DNA from: Microbacterium sp. T32
Lineage (GTDB): Bacteria > Actinomycetota > Actinomycetes > Actinomycetales > Microbacteriaceae
NCBI RefSeq assembly: GCF_001619615.1
Contig: NZ_LQQP01000014.1
Location: 1 to 64,000 of the forward strand
Direction: 5' to 3'
Length of the DNA: 64,000 nucleotides
The notes under the pieces were generated by a model. It ran no database searches, was not told where the DNA came from, and saw only the letters and a list, made by a program, of their open reading frames with translations. The first letter of the stretch is position 1, and each line of letters starts with the position of its first letter. Shown in pieces: positions 8,272 to 18,589 of the stretch. The translations under genes were made by a program, and so were the position numbers.

Positions 8272-8850
8272 TCACGCCAGGGGTTCGGCCCCGAGCACCG
8301 CACGCAGACCGGCGCAATACTCCTCGAACGTGAGCCTCACCCCGAACGCGCGCTGCACGATGTACCCCTGGGCGAGCGCGACCATGTGCAGGCTGAGGTT
8401 CGCGGCATCCGTGCCGGGATGCTCGGCCACCCACGGACCGAGGGCTTCCTCGTAGGCGCGGCGGATGCGTCCCACGATGTGGGTGATCAGCTCCTTCATC
8501 TCGGGGTCGACCGCGGCTTCCGCCCACATCTGCAGGACGACCGAGGCGGGGGTACCGTCCTCGTCGAATCCGCGGAGGAAGCCGGCCACGAGGTCCCGCG
8601 GCGAGCGCGGCACGGTGCCTGCGGCCGCGATGTTCGCCTCGCGGGCCCCGATCACGGTGTTCGCGGCGTAAAGCGCGATCTGCCCCTTGCTCTCGAAGTG
8701 CGAGTAGATCGAGCCGGTCGAGAGCCCGGACTCGGCGGAGATGTCGGCGATCGCCGTGCGCGTGAGCCCCTTGCGCTCCATGACCCGGATCGCGGCGGCC
8801 ACGATCTCGTCGCGGCGGGCCTGCGAGGACGCTTCCGTGAGCCTGGGCAT
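8272..8850 (-). CDS. TetR-family transcriptional regulator
   Basis: The 192-residue protein has a TetR DNA-binding domain at residues 10-55 (IVAAAIRVMERKGL, then TAIADISAESGLSTGSIY and HFESKGQIAL). The C-terminal ligand domain is typical in length. It is transcribed away from the membrane protein gene at 8912 with a 61-base divergent region that holds repeated CGTTCTGT/ACAGAACG half-sites, so it most likely represses itself and that gene. The ATG at 8850 is six bases after a TACTCT -10 element. The inducer is unknown. Confidence 0.9.
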   Translation of the reverse strand: MPRLTEASSQARRDEIVAAAIRVMERKGLTRTAIADISAESGLSTGSIYSHFESKGQIALYAANTVIGAREANIAAAGTVPRSPRDLVAGFLRGFDEDGTPASVVLQMWAEAAVDPEMKELITHIVGRIRRAYEEALGPWVAEHPGTDAANLSLHMVALAQGYIVQRAFGVRLTFEEYCAGLRAVLGAEPLA

Positions 8851-8856
8851 ACAAAC

Positions 8857-8862
8857 AGAGTA
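8857..8862 (-). promoter_or_regulatory. -10 element of leaderless tetR promoter
   Basis: TACTCT on the reverse strand, six bases before the tetR ATG and inside the operator array. Confidence 0.5.
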
Positions 8863-8871
8863 CCCGTTCTG

Positions 8872-8877
8872 TATAGT
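8872..8877 (+). promoter_or_regulatory. -10 element for the gene at 8912
   Basis: TATAGT overlaps the end of the CGTTCTGT half-site. It is followed by a short leader with GGAGG at 8902-8906 before the ATG at 8912, so this message has a normal leader. Confidence 0.6.
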
Positions 8878-8911
8878 GCCACACAGAACGCTCATTCTTT
8901 TTGGAGGCCCC

Positions 8912-9925
8912 ATGTCGACCCGCGTCGATCCGCCCACCCACTGGGCCCGCTCCCTCGCCATCGCCGTCGGCGCCGCCGTCGCCGTCACGCTGATCGTCCT
9001 CGCGTTCCTGTGGCCGGTGGCCACGGCATCCGCCAAGGACATCCCGCTGGCCGTCGTCGGCGACCCCGCCGCGATCGCCCAGGTCGAGGACGGCCTCGCG
9101 AAGAACGCCGACGGCGTGTTCGCACCCACGACCTACGACGACCGGGATGCCGCGATCGACGCGATCGAGCGACGGGAGGTCTACGGCGCGGTCATTGCCG
9201 GAAAGCAGCCCGAAGTGCTCCTCGCGACGGCGGCGAGTCCGGCGGTGGCCACCGCGCTCCGCGGGGTCGCGCAAGGCCTGCAGGCGCAGGTGTCCGCGCA
9301 ACTCGCGGCGATGGGGCAGAACCCCACGGCCGTCACGGTCACCGTCACCGACGTCGTCCCCCTCGTGGACGCTGACCCCAACGGTGCGGGCATCGTCGCG
9401 ATCGGCTTCCCGCTCGTCCTGGGTGGCCTGGCCGGTGGCATCCTGATCTCCCTGCTCGTGACCGGGGTCGCCCGACGGATCACGGCCCTCGTCGTGTACG
9501 CGGCCGTCGCGGGGACCGCCGTCACCCTCATCGCGCACACGTGGTTCGGCATCCTGCCGGGCGACGCTCTCCCCCTCATCGCAGGCGTCGCCCTCGCCAT
9601 GCTCGGCACGGCGTCGTTCATCGTGGGGCTCAATGCCCTCATCGGCCCTCCCGGCATCGCAGTCGGTGCCGTGACGACGATGCTGATCGGCAACCCGCTG
9701 TCGGCGGCGAGCATGCCGGTCCAGTTCCTCGCGGCGCCGTGGGGCGGGGTCGGCCAGTTCTTCGTACCGGGCGCCTCCGCAACGCTCATCCGTGACCTCG
9801 GCTACTTCCCCGCGGCCGACACGACCCAGCCCTGGCTCGTGCTCGCGGCGTGGGCGCTCATCGGTGTCGTGCTGAGCGCGATCGGCCACTGGCGCAGCCG
9901 CGAGGTCGTCCACCTCCCGGAGTGA
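8912..9925 (+). CDS. YhgE/ABC-2-type multi-pass membrane protein under TetR control
   Basis: The 337-residue protein has an N-terminal transmembrane helix (residues 13-40), an external domain of about 130 residues (AKDIPLAVVGDPAAI to VTDVVPLVDAD), and five or six C-terminal helices ending in a basic tail. This layout is that of the YhgE/Pip and DUF3533 branch of ABC-2-type permeases, though shorter and without the heptad repeats. No ATPase lies next to it. Divergent TetR control suggests it exports or gives tolerance to a small molecule, which is inference. GGAGG precedes the ATG by five bases. Confidence 0.7.
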   Translation: MSTRVDPPTHWARSLAIAVGAAVAVTLIVLAFLWPVATASAKDIPLAVVGDPAAIAQVEDGLAKNADGVFAPTTYDDRDAAIDAIERREVYGAVIAGKQPEVLLATAASPAVATALRGVAQGLQAQVSAQLAAMGQNPTAVTVTVTDVVPLVDADPNGAGIVAIGFPLVLGGLAGGILISLLVTGVARRITALVVYAAVAGTAVTLIAHTWFGILPGDALPLIAGVALAMLGTASFIVGLNALIGPPGIAVGAVTTMLIGNPLSAASMPVQFLAAPWGGVGQFFVPGASATLIRDLGYFPAADTTQPWLVLAAWALIGVVLSAIGHWRSREVVHLPE

Positions 9926-9995
9926 CCCCACGGCGCCCGGCCCCGCGGTGACGCGCCGCGGGCGTCGGCGCGGCCGGCCGGTGGCGCGGCCCCGC

Positions 9996-10844
9996 TCAGC
10001 CGGTGACGCCGCCGAACGTGCCGCTCACGTAGGTCGTGCCCTGCTCGCCGGCCGACCCGAGGACGTATTCCAGAGGGATGCCATCGGCGCTCGCCGTCGC
10101 CAGCTTCGGGTCGCGCAACCGCGCGTCGACCGCGGACACCTGCTCGGCCGTCAACCGCGAGACGTAGAACGTGGGGTGCTGGGGACCGATCGTGGGCGCC
10201 TCGAGGAGGACCTCGGCATCCGGGTAGTCCCGGGCGATCGCGATCATCGCGCGCACGCCGTCCATGGAGGTGCGCGACGGGACGTAGACGATGCGGAAGT
10301 GCTCGTCGGTCGACGGCACGGTGAACGTGCCGCCGTCGGAGAACAGCCGTGTCTGCGAGAGCGCGACGATGAGCGGCTCCACATCGTCCAGGGTTGCCGC
10401 GACAGCCGAGGGCCACCCTTCGTCGGCGGAGATCCCGAGAGCGCCGGGCACAGCGGCGGCCGCGAGGATGTCGGCCAGCCCATCGGTGCGGCCGCCCGGC
10501 CGCAGCGTGTACTGCCACTTCGGCTCCGGCGACACCTCGGGGTCGATCCGCGGCGCATCGGGCGCATCGGCGTGCAGGGTGAGCTCGTTCGTCCCATCGG
10601 CGATCGCCTCCTGCACCTCGTCGGCGAAAGCGAGCACATCGGCGGCGGCGGCGGCGTCGGTGATCGTGATCCCCGCGGGCACGGGGTCGGTGCCGCACGT
10701 CTTGACGACCGGTTCCGCGCACAGCGCGACGAAGGGATTCGGCGACGGCGAGGAGGACGGTGCCGCGACGACCGCGCAGCCCGCGAGCGCGAGGGCGACG
10801 CCGATCGACGGAACGGCACAGACGCGGCGGGGGGAGAGGCGCAC
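9996..10844 (-). CDS. Secreted lipoprotein of unknown function
   Basis: The 282-residue protein has a lipoprotein signal peptide with lipobox ALAGC near residue 23, followed by a Ser/Pro-rich linker (SSSPSPNP). The rest is a soluble extracytoplasmic domain with two further Cys (LCAEP, KTCGT). I do not recognise the family. The GTG at 10844 is favoured because GGATGG precedes it closely; an in-frame TTG at 10856 would add four residues. It is a single gene, convergent with the 8912 gene and divergent from purL. Confidence 0.7.
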   Translation of the reverse strand: MRLSPRRVCAVPSIGVALALAGCAVVAAPSSSPSPNPFVALCAEPVVKTCGTDPVPAGITITDAAAAADVLAFADEVQEAIADGTNELTLHADAPDAPRIDPEVSPEPKWQYTLRPGGRTDGLADILAAAAVPGALGISADEGWPSAVAATLDDVEPLIVALSQTRLFSDGGTFTVPSTDEHFRIVYVPSRTSMDGVRAMIAIARDYPDAEVLLEAPTIGPQHPTFYVSRLTAEQVSAVDARLRDPKLATASADGIPLEYVLGSAGEQGTTYVSGTFGGVTG

Positions 10845-10909
10845 GAGCCCATCCAATCAGGCCGCGGGGCGGCGGGAGGCGCCGCCGTCGCCCCGCCGCG
10901 CTGCGCAAC

Positions 10910-10974
10910 CTCAGTGATCTGCACGACCTCAGTCCGATTCCCGCAGACCGACTGAGGTTGCGCGAATCACCGAG
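10910..10974. repeat. Palindromic element family C, copy 3
   Basis: Arms 10910-10932 and 10952-10974, separated by 19 bases. The right arm is identical to family C copy 2. Unlike the other copies it lies between two divergent gene starts, so it is not simply a shared terminator. Confidence 0.75.
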
Positions 10975-11044
10975 CCAACGCGACAGGGCGGCCCGCCCCC
11001 CCTGCGCGCTGCGCCCGCCCGCCGCGCCGCCCGACACGCGCAAC

Positions 11045-11050
11045 TAGACT
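11045..11050 (+). promoter_or_regulatory. -10 element for purL
   Basis: TAGACT about 40 bases before the purL GTG, giving a leader of roughly 30 bases that contains the TTGGAG ribosome binding site. Confidence 0.4.
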
Positions 11051-11089
11051 GTCCCCGTCCGGCCCCTGCGATTCTTGGAGCTCAGCCGC

Positions 11090-13429
<2,340 letters not shown>

Positions 13430-13468
13430 GCCGTCCGGGGGAACCCGCCCAACGAGAAGGAGTCGCCG

Positions 13469-13606
13469 ATGGCCGATCACGACGACGACATGGCGGACTT
13501 CGACGCGCGCCGTCAGCACCGCGTCAAGATCACCGCGTGGGTGGTGATCGGCGCCCTGATCCTGACGGGTGGCGGCGCGACGGTGCTGACGCTGCTGTTC
13601 GGCTGA
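13469..13606 (+). CDS. 45-residue single-helix membrane peptide
   Basis: A strong GAGAAGGAG ribosome binding site (13454-13462) precedes ATG at 13469. The peptide has an acidic N-terminus (MADHDDDMADFDAR), a basic stretch RRQHRVK, and one transmembrane helix (AWVVIGALILTGG onward) ending in LLFG. The composition implies a cytosolic N-terminus and a membrane anchor. It follows purL closely and could be co-transcribed with it. No function can be assigned. Confidence 0.7.
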   Translation: MADHDDDMADFDARRQHRVKITAWVVIGALILTGGGATVLTLLFG

Positions 13607-13672
13607 CGCGTCCGACGGCCCCGCCGGTCACGACGCGACACCTCGGCGCCCGGCCGCGAGGCACCCCCCGGG

Positions 13673-14368
13673 TCAGAGGAGGGCGGCGAACCGCTCCGTC
13701 TGCTCGACCGGGCCGATGACGATGAGCAGATCACCGGCCGACACCACCGAGTCGGCGCCGGCGGGACGCCATTCCCCATCGGCGCCCTTGATCTTCACGA
13801 TCGTCACACCGTGGCGACGACGCACACCGGCCTGCTGGAGAGTCATCCCCTCCAGTTCCCGGGGCGCGACGGTCTTCGCGACCACGAGGTCTTTGTCGAA
13901 CTCGACGTAGTCGAGCATCGCGCCGCGGACGAGGTGCGCCACCCGTCGGCCCATGTCCGCCTCGGGATAGACGACGTGCTCGATACCGAGCTGCTCGAGG
14001 ATCAGTCCGTGCTGCTCGCTGATGGCCTTCGCCCAGATCGACCGCACGCCCATCCGCTTGAGCAGAGACGTCGTCAGGATGCTGGCCTGGATGTCTGTGC
14101 CGATGCCCACCACGACCCGGTCGAAGTCCAGAACACCCAGCTGCTCCAGGGCCACCTGCTTCGTGGAGTCCGCGCGCACGACGTGGGTGAGCACGCCGTT
14201 CATGGACTGGACGATGTCTTCGTCGGTGTCGATGCCGAGCACTTCGGTGCCCGAGCGGGCCAGCTCGATCGCGAGCGCTCCGCCGAAGCGCCCGAGACCG
14301 ATGACCGCGATGGAGGATGCGTTCTCACGTGTGCGGCGGCGACGGAAGAAGGGGGCTGCGTTATCCAA
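13673..14368 (-). CDS. ktrA: KtrA/TrkA-type potassium channel regulatory subunit
   Basis: The 231-residue cytoplasmic protein has an RCK-N Rossmann domain with the nucleotide motif GLGRFG at residues 24-29 and the acidic end of strand two (GIDTDED), followed by an RCK-C domain from about residue 145. It gates the KtrB pore in response to nucleotides. The TTG start at 14368 overlaps the ktrB TAA stop, so the two are translated as a coupled pair. Length and domain order are normal. Confidence 0.93.
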   Translation of the reverse strand: MDNAAPFFRRRRTRENASSIAVIGLGRFGGALAIELARSGTEVLGIDTDEDIVQSMNGVLTHVVRADSTKQVALEQLGVLDFDRVVVGIGTDIQASILTTSLLKRMGVRSIWAKAISEQHGLILEQLGIEHVVYPEADMGRRVAHLVRGAMLDYVEFDKDLVVAKTVAPRELEGMTLQQAGVRRRHGVTIVKIKGADGEWRPAGADSVVSAGDLLIVIGPVEQTERFAALL

Positions 14369-15731
14369 TGATCGGACGCTCCTTCGGGAGTTCGTACATG
14401 CGCTTCTCTCGGGTCAACGCGAGGGCGGTGCCGAGCAGGACGGGGCCGAGTCGGCCGATGAACATCAGCACGATGAGGATGAGCTGGGCGACGGCGGGAA
14501 GGTCTGCGGTGATGCCCGTCGACAGCCCGACGGTAGCGAACGCGGAGATCACTTCGAAGAGGACGCGGTCGAGACCGAACGGGCTCATCACCATGATGGC
14601 GAGCGTCGAGCCGACCACCAACGCCAGGGACAGCAGCGCCACGGTGAGCGCCTCGCGGTGGGTGGACCGAGGGAGACGTTTGCCGAACATGTTGACCGCC
14701 GTGTCGCCGCGCAACTCGGCCACGATGATGAACAGCAGGACGGCGAACGTCGTGATCTTGAGTCCGCCGGCCGTTCCCGCCGGGCCACCGCCGATGAACA
14801 TGAGGATGTCCGTCACATACCAACTGGCCCCGTGCATCTGCGACACGTCGATCGAGTTGAATCCCGCGGTGCGCGGCATCACCGACATCGTGAACCCGGC
14901 GAGAACGCGCCCGGCCGGGTCCATGGGCCCGAGAGTCGCCGGGTTCGACCACTCGAGCGCCGTGAGGGCGACCGCCCCGGCCACGAGCAGGACGATGGTG
15001 CCGGTGACGACGGTCACGGTGTTCAGGGTCCACCGACGCGGGAAGCGGATCCGCCGACGCAGCTCCATGATCACCGGGAACCCCAGACCGCCGAGGATGA
15101 TCGCGGCGCAGATCGGCAGGCAGATCCACGGGTCGGTCGCGAACGACATCAGGTTGTCGCTGAAGAGGGCGAAGCCCGCGTTGTTGAAGGAGGACACGGC
15201 GTGGAACGCGCCGAGCCAGAGCGCTCGACCGAGGGGCTCGCCGTACCCAAGTCCGAATCGTCCCGCGAGCAGGATCGCCACCACGACCTCGGCGATCACG
15301 GTGATGGTGGCGACGCCGAGGAGGACCCGACGCACATCGCCCACCGCGACGGTGTGCGTCTCGCTCACCGCCGTCAGGCGCGTACGCAGGCCGAGCCGCC
15401 GAGCCACGAGCAACCCGAGCAGGGTCGCGAGGGACATGACGCCGAGGCCGCCGATCTGGATGAGCACCATGATCACGACCTGACCGAACGGCGACCAGAA
15501 GGTCGCCGTGTCGACGATGATGTGCCCCGTGACGCACAGCGCGCTGGTGGCGGTGAACAGGGCCTCGATGAAGGTCGCCCCGCGCCCCTGAGTCGAGACG
15601 GGAAGGCTCAGCAGACCCGTGCCCATGGCCAGGACACCGCCGAACGCGAGGACGATGGCCCGCCCGGGCGTGAGTCGCCAGAGCACGCCGGCGCCCACGC
15701 TGCCGCGCCCCGCGGATCGCCGGAATCTCAC
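14361..15731 (-). CDS. ktrB: KtrB/TrkH-family potassium uptake channel subunit
   Basis: The 456-residue membrane protein has the four repeated M1-P-M2 units of the Trk/Ktr family. Recognisable pore-loop segments include TSALCVTGHI, HAVSSFNNAGF, MPRTAGFNSID and SAFATVGLSTGI, and the KtrB gating region GGGPAGTAGGLK. It takes up potassium, usually coupled to sodium, with KtrA as regulator. It starts with GTG at 15731 and is the first gene of the pair. Confidence 0.95.
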   Translation of the reverse strand: MRFRRSAGRGSVGAGVLWRLTPGRAIVLAFGGVLAMGTGLLSLPVSTQGRGATFIEALFTATSALCVTGHIIVDTATFWSPFGQVVIMVLIQIGGLGVMSLATLLGLLVARRLGLRTRLTAVSETHTVAVGDVRRVLLGVATITVIAEVVVAILLAGRFGLGYGEPLGRALWLGAFHAVSSFNNAGFALFSDNLMSFATDPWICLPICAAIILGGLGFPVIMELRRRIRFPRRWTLNTVTVVTGTIVLLVAGAVALTALEWSNPATLGPMDPAGRVLAGFTMSVMPRTAGFNSIDVSQMHGASWYVTDILMFIGGGPAGTAGGLKITTFAVLLFIIVAELRGDTAVNMFGKRLPRSTHREALTVALLSLALVVGSTLAIMVMSPFGLDRVLFEVISAFATVGLSTGITADLPAVAQLILIVLMFIGRLGPVLLGTALALTREKRMYELPKERPIIG

Positions 15732-15800
15732 CGAGCAACGATCTCACACCCCCGCTCGGCGGCCGACCGGGCGACTCAGGCGCTTGTCGGCACACCGTCG

Positions 15801-15806
15801 TAGCAT
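15801..15806 (+). promoter_or_regulatory. -10 element of leaderless promoter for the gene at 15813
   Basis: TAGCAT, six bases before the GTG start at 15813. Confidence 0.5.
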
Positions 15807-15812
15807 GAGGGC

Positions 15813-16730
15813 GTGGAACCGCTCCTGGCGCTGATCGCCGACTGGTGGTGGATAGGCCCCGCTGCTGCCGGTGCTGGCACCGTCGGCTGGATCGGCGTGC
15901 GCAGCACGCGCCGGCGCGCTCTCCCCGCGGGTGCCTCCACGACCGATCGCTCCGCGCGGGCGTGGGCGAATCGCCCGCTCAGCAAGTCCGCCGCCCGGCG
16001 CCTCGAATTCGACGCGGCCCTTCTCGATCTGCAGAGGTCGCGCCACGCCGTCACCCGCGGCCGGGCCGAGGTGAAGATCGCGGATGCCGAGGTCATGCGC
16101 GCCCAGGCCGAGCGGGCGGCATCGCGAGTCTCCTCCGACGCGGTCTCCTCGGCGCGGGCCCGCCTCACCGCGGCGCAACGCGAACTGCGGGCGGCCTCGG
16201 CCGAGATCCGGGCGCGTCGCGCCGCCGTACGCGCGGCGAAGGCGATGCTGCCCGCGATCCGCGCGGGCAGTGCTCCGCTGCCCGTCGAGCGGCTGTTCGC
16301 CGAGCACGACGCGGTGCTCGTGCGCTGGATGGCGTACGAGACCGACCCGGCGCTCGCGATCGACTTCCCGGTGATGAGCGATCCGACGTCGCCGCTCCTG
16401 GCGGAGTTCCTCCGCGCTCACGAGCGAGCGCAGTGGCTGCGCCCGGCGTCGACGACCTCGCGGCTCGAACCGGCCGACTTCCTCGCCTACCGCGACGCCG
16501 TCCGCGCGCTGACCCACGCGTTCGAGCGGGCCGAACGCGCCGCGCGCCGTGGGCGAGACGACGGTCCCCCGGTGGATCCCGCCGACGCGTGGGGGCGGAT
16601 GGCGTCGGACTGGGCCGAGCAGGCGCAACGGGCTCTGGCCTGGTCGATGGAGAACATGGGGAAGGCGGCATCCAAGTCGTGGAACGAGCGCCACACCAAG
16701 CGTGCGCGCAAGAACGACCCGGACGCGTAG
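15813..16730 (+). CDS. Membrane-anchored helical protein, tandem paralogue 1
   Basis: The 305-residue protein has one N-terminal transmembrane helix (near ADWWWIGPAAAGAGTVGWIG), then a long Arg/Ala-rich helical segment likely to form a coiled coil (residues 60-150). Next comes a domain of about 85 residues shared with the neighbouring gene: RWMAYETD, FPVMSDPTSPLLAEFLRA, LRPAS, and AYRDAVRALTHAFERAERAARR. A C-terminal amphipathic tail is rich in Trp and Lys. No family is recognised. A second paralogue follows nine bases downstream. Confidence 0.65.
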   Translation: MEPLLALIADWWWIGPAAAGAGTVGWIGVRSTRRRALPAGASTTDRSARAWANRPLSKSAARRLEFDAALLDLQRSRHAVTRGRAEVKIADAEVMRAQAERAASRVSSDAVSSARARLTAAQRELRAASAEIRARRAAVRAAKAMLPAIRAGSAPLPVERLFAEHDAVLVRWMAYETDPALAIDFPVMSDPTSPLLAEFLRAHERAQWLRPASTTSRLEPADFLAYRDAVRALTHAFERAERAARRGRDDGPPVDPADAWGRMASDWAEQAQRALAWSMENMGKAASKSWNERHTKRARKNDPDA

Positions 16731-16733
16731 CGT
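16728..16733 (+). promoter_or_regulatory. -10 element of leaderless promoter for the gene at 16740
   Basis: TAGCGT overlaps the stop codon of the preceding gene and ends six bases before the GTG at 16740. The second paralogue may thus have its own leaderless message. Confidence 0.4.
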
Positions 16734-16739
16734 GGCGAT

Positions 16740-17459
16740 GTGAACGAATTCCTGCAGTTCGCCGGGCACTACTGGTGGCTCGTGTTCCCGCTGTTCGGCA
16801 TGACGATGGGTGCGATCGGCACCGTCAACAAGCAGCGCGAGCTCTCCGCCCGACGCCGCCACCGCGAGCAGCTCGAACTGATGCGGGTGCAGAGCGGGGT
16901 CACGGCATCGGCGCCCTCCCCGGTCGTCCAAGCCCCTGCAGTGGGCGACGACCTGGCCCGAGCGCAGGCGCGACACGACGACATCACGCATCGTTGGCTC
17001 GACTACGAACTCGACGTCTCGAAGCTCATCTCCTACCCCGCGATGAGCGACGGCCGCCAGCCCCTCACCGCCGCATTCCTGCGCGCGAAGAAGGTCGCCG
17101 ACAACCTTCGCCCCGCCGCGGGTGAGAAGCCGACGCCCGAGCGTCTCGCCGAGTACCGCGACGCCGTGACCGACTACGAAGTCGCGTTCGAGGTGGCTGA
17201 GCGCGACGCACGGCGTGTGAAGGCGGCGGCGTTCACCCCCGAGGAGCGCAAGCGCCTCGAGACCGCTCAGCAGTTGCTCGGCGTCGCGGTCGACCAGGCG
17301 GCGACCCCGAACGAGCGGCAGGTCGCCTACCGCCGCGTCCGGCAGGAGCTCGACGGACTCATCTGGCTGAGCGACGAGGCCGTCGAGAACCTGGAGAAGA
17401 AGGTCGCGCTCGAACTGCCGCGTCCCGCCTCACCGACGCCGCCCGAACCCGCCGTCTGA
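16740..17459 (+). CDS. Membrane-anchored helical protein, tandem paralogue 2
   Basis: The 239-residue protein has an N-terminal helix (HYWWLVFPLFGMTMGAIGTV) and a short charged coiled-coil stretch. It then shares a domain with paralogue 1: HRWLDYELDVSKL, YPAMSDGRQPLTAAFLRA, LRPAAGEK, and EYRDAVTDYEVAFEVAERDARR. It lacks the long Arg/Ala insert of paralogue 1 and instead continues with KAAAFTPEERKRLETAQQLL and a charged C-terminal domain. The pair looks like an old duplication that has diverged. Function is unknown. Confidence 0.65.
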   Translation: MNEFLQFAGHYWWLVFPLFGMTMGAIGTVNKQRELSARRRHREQLELMRVQSGVTASAPSPVVQAPAVGDDLARAQARHDDITHRWLDYELDVSKLISYPAMSDGRQPLTAAFLRAKKVADNLRPAAGEKPTPERLAEYRDAVTDYEVAFEVAERDARRVKAAAFTPEERKRLETAQQLLGVAVDQAATPNERQVAYRRVRQELDGLIWLSDEAVENLEKKVALELPRPASPTPPEPAV

Positions 17460-17510
17460 CGCCACCGTTCGTCGCGGACGCCGATCCGCGAACCTCGACG
17501 CGACGCCGCC

Positions 17511-17771
17511 TCAGCGCGCGCGGCGGATGCGCACGGGCCCCCGCGCCGTGGTCACATCGACGATCTCGCCGCGTTGCGTGACCTCGACTTCCCCCGCCTC
17601 GACCAGCTCGCGCGCGGCATCGCGCGCCGGCTGCATGAGGTCGCGCCACTCGTCGCCGCCGACCGCGCGCGCCGCCTCGGACGGGCAGATCGTCGCGCCG
17701 TCCGCCCGCTGCGCGAGCAGGGAGCGGATGGATGCCACGAGCCGAGGGTCCGCAGCAGACGAGGGGGGCAT
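17511..17771 (-). CDS. DUF3253 family protein
   Basis: The 86-residue protein fits the small winged-helix-like DUF3253 family. Typical features are SIRSLLAQRADGATICPSEAARAVG followed by WRDLMQPARDAARELVEAGEVEVTQRG and a GPVRIRR end. The fold suggests nucleic acid binding, but the function is not known. It is transcribed leftward, facing away from the DUF2071 gene at 17819. Confidence 0.8.
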   Translation of the reverse strand: MPPSSAADPRLVASIRSLLAQRADGATICPSEAARAVGGDEWRDLMQPARDAARELVEAGEVEVTQRGEIVDVTTARGPVRIRRAR

Positions 17772-17806
17772 GTGTCCAGTGCCCCTCCGCGCGCGGGCGT
17801 GGGGGC

Positions 17807-17812
17807 CAGAAT
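17807..17812 (+). promoter_or_regulatory. -10 element of leaderless promoter for the DUF2071 gene
   Basis: CAGAAT, six bases before the GTG at 17819. The first base departs from TANNNT. Confidence 0.35.
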
Positions 17813-17818
17813 CGGGCC

Positions 17819-18565
17819 GTGCCTCTCGAACGCCATGCCCCCGCCCTCCCCGGCCGCGCCGTCATCGAGCAGCGATGGAACCGTGCGGTCTTCGTGCACT
17901 GGCGCGTCGATCCGGCCGACGTCGCGCCGATGCTCCCCGCCGGGACACGACCCGACGTGCACGACGGGTCGGCGTGGGTGGGGCTGGTGCCGTTCGTGCT
18001 GAGCGAGTTCCGGTTCCTGCCACTCCCGCCGGTGCCGCTGCTCGGGACGTTCACCGAGATCAACGTCCGCACCTACGCCGTGGATGAGGCCGGCCGACGA
18101 GGGGTCGTCTTCCGCACGCTCGAGGCCGAGCACCTCGCGCCCGTGCTCGCGGCGCGCGCGTTGTTCGGGCTGCCGTACCGCTGGGCGCGGGCGGGGGTGC
18201 GCACCGACGGGCCGCTCATCGAATACCGGTCGCGGCGCCACGGCGGGCGGCATCCGGGTACCCGCCTGCGGGCGCGCCTCGGCACCGACCCCGTCGACAC
18301 CGCGCTGTCGCGCTTCCTCACCGCGCGCTGGGGCTTCCACGAGCGGCACCTCGGCCGCACGATCTGGGCCGCGAACACCCACGAGCCGTGGCCGCTCGTC
18401 ACGGCCGATCTCGAGGTGCTCGACGACGACCTCGTGGCGGATGCCGGCTTCCCGCGGCTGCGCGGACGCACCCCCGACTCGGTGCTCGCGATGCCCGCCG
18501 GACACCCGGGCTTCCGCACCCGCTTCACCGCCGCGCGCGCGATCGCGAAAACCCCCTCCGCCTGA
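17819..18565 (+). CDS. DUF2071 (YqjF-like) family protein
   Basis: The 248-residue protein matches YqjF/DUF2071 by IEQRWNRAVFVHWRVDP near the N-terminus, MLPAGTRPDVHDGSAWVG, FTEINVRTYA and FRTLEAEH. The family forms a beta-rich acetoacetate decarboxylase-like fold of uncertain role. The GTG at 17819 is supported by family start position and the -10 spacing. Its stop codon lies in the loop of a terminator hairpin shared with the convergent proX gene. Confidence 0.82.
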   Translation: MPLERHAPALPGRAVIEQRWNRAVFVHWRVDPADVAPMLPAGTRPDVHDGSAWVGLVPFVLSEFRFLPLPPVPLLGTFTEINVRTYAVDEAGRRGVVFRTLEAEHLAPVLAARALFGLPYRWARAGVRTDGPLIEYRSRRHGGRHPGTRLRARLGTDPVDTALSRFLTARWGFHERHLGRTIWAANTHEPWPLVTADLEVLDDDLVADAGFPRLRGRTPDSVLAMPAGHPGFRTRFTAARAIAKTPSA

Positions 18566-18582
18566 AGCGGAAGGGGCTTTCG
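18546..18582. terminator. Bidirectional terminator between the DUF2071 gene and proX
   Basis: Arms CGAAAACCCCCTCCGC (18546-18561) and GCGGAAGGGGCTTTCG (18567-18582) pair at 14 of 16 positions with a five-base loop. The A-run and T-run at the outer ends serve both directions. The loop contains the TGA of the upstream gene. Confidence 0.8.
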
Positions 18583-18589
18583 AGGAGGA

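Larger units (their letters stand above)
8855..8890. promoter_or_regulatory. TetR operator in the divergent promoter
   Basis: CGTTCTGT (8865-8872) and ACAGAACG (8883-8890) form an eight-base inverted repeat with a ten-base spacer. A third related half-site ACAGAG lies at 8855-8860. The array covers both -10 elements. Confidence 0.65.

Noticed and set aside
8117..9931. A 604-codon reverse-strand frame with many Asp/Gly/Arg residues
   Set aside because: Composition is that of an antisense shadow; the TetR and membrane protein genes explain the region.
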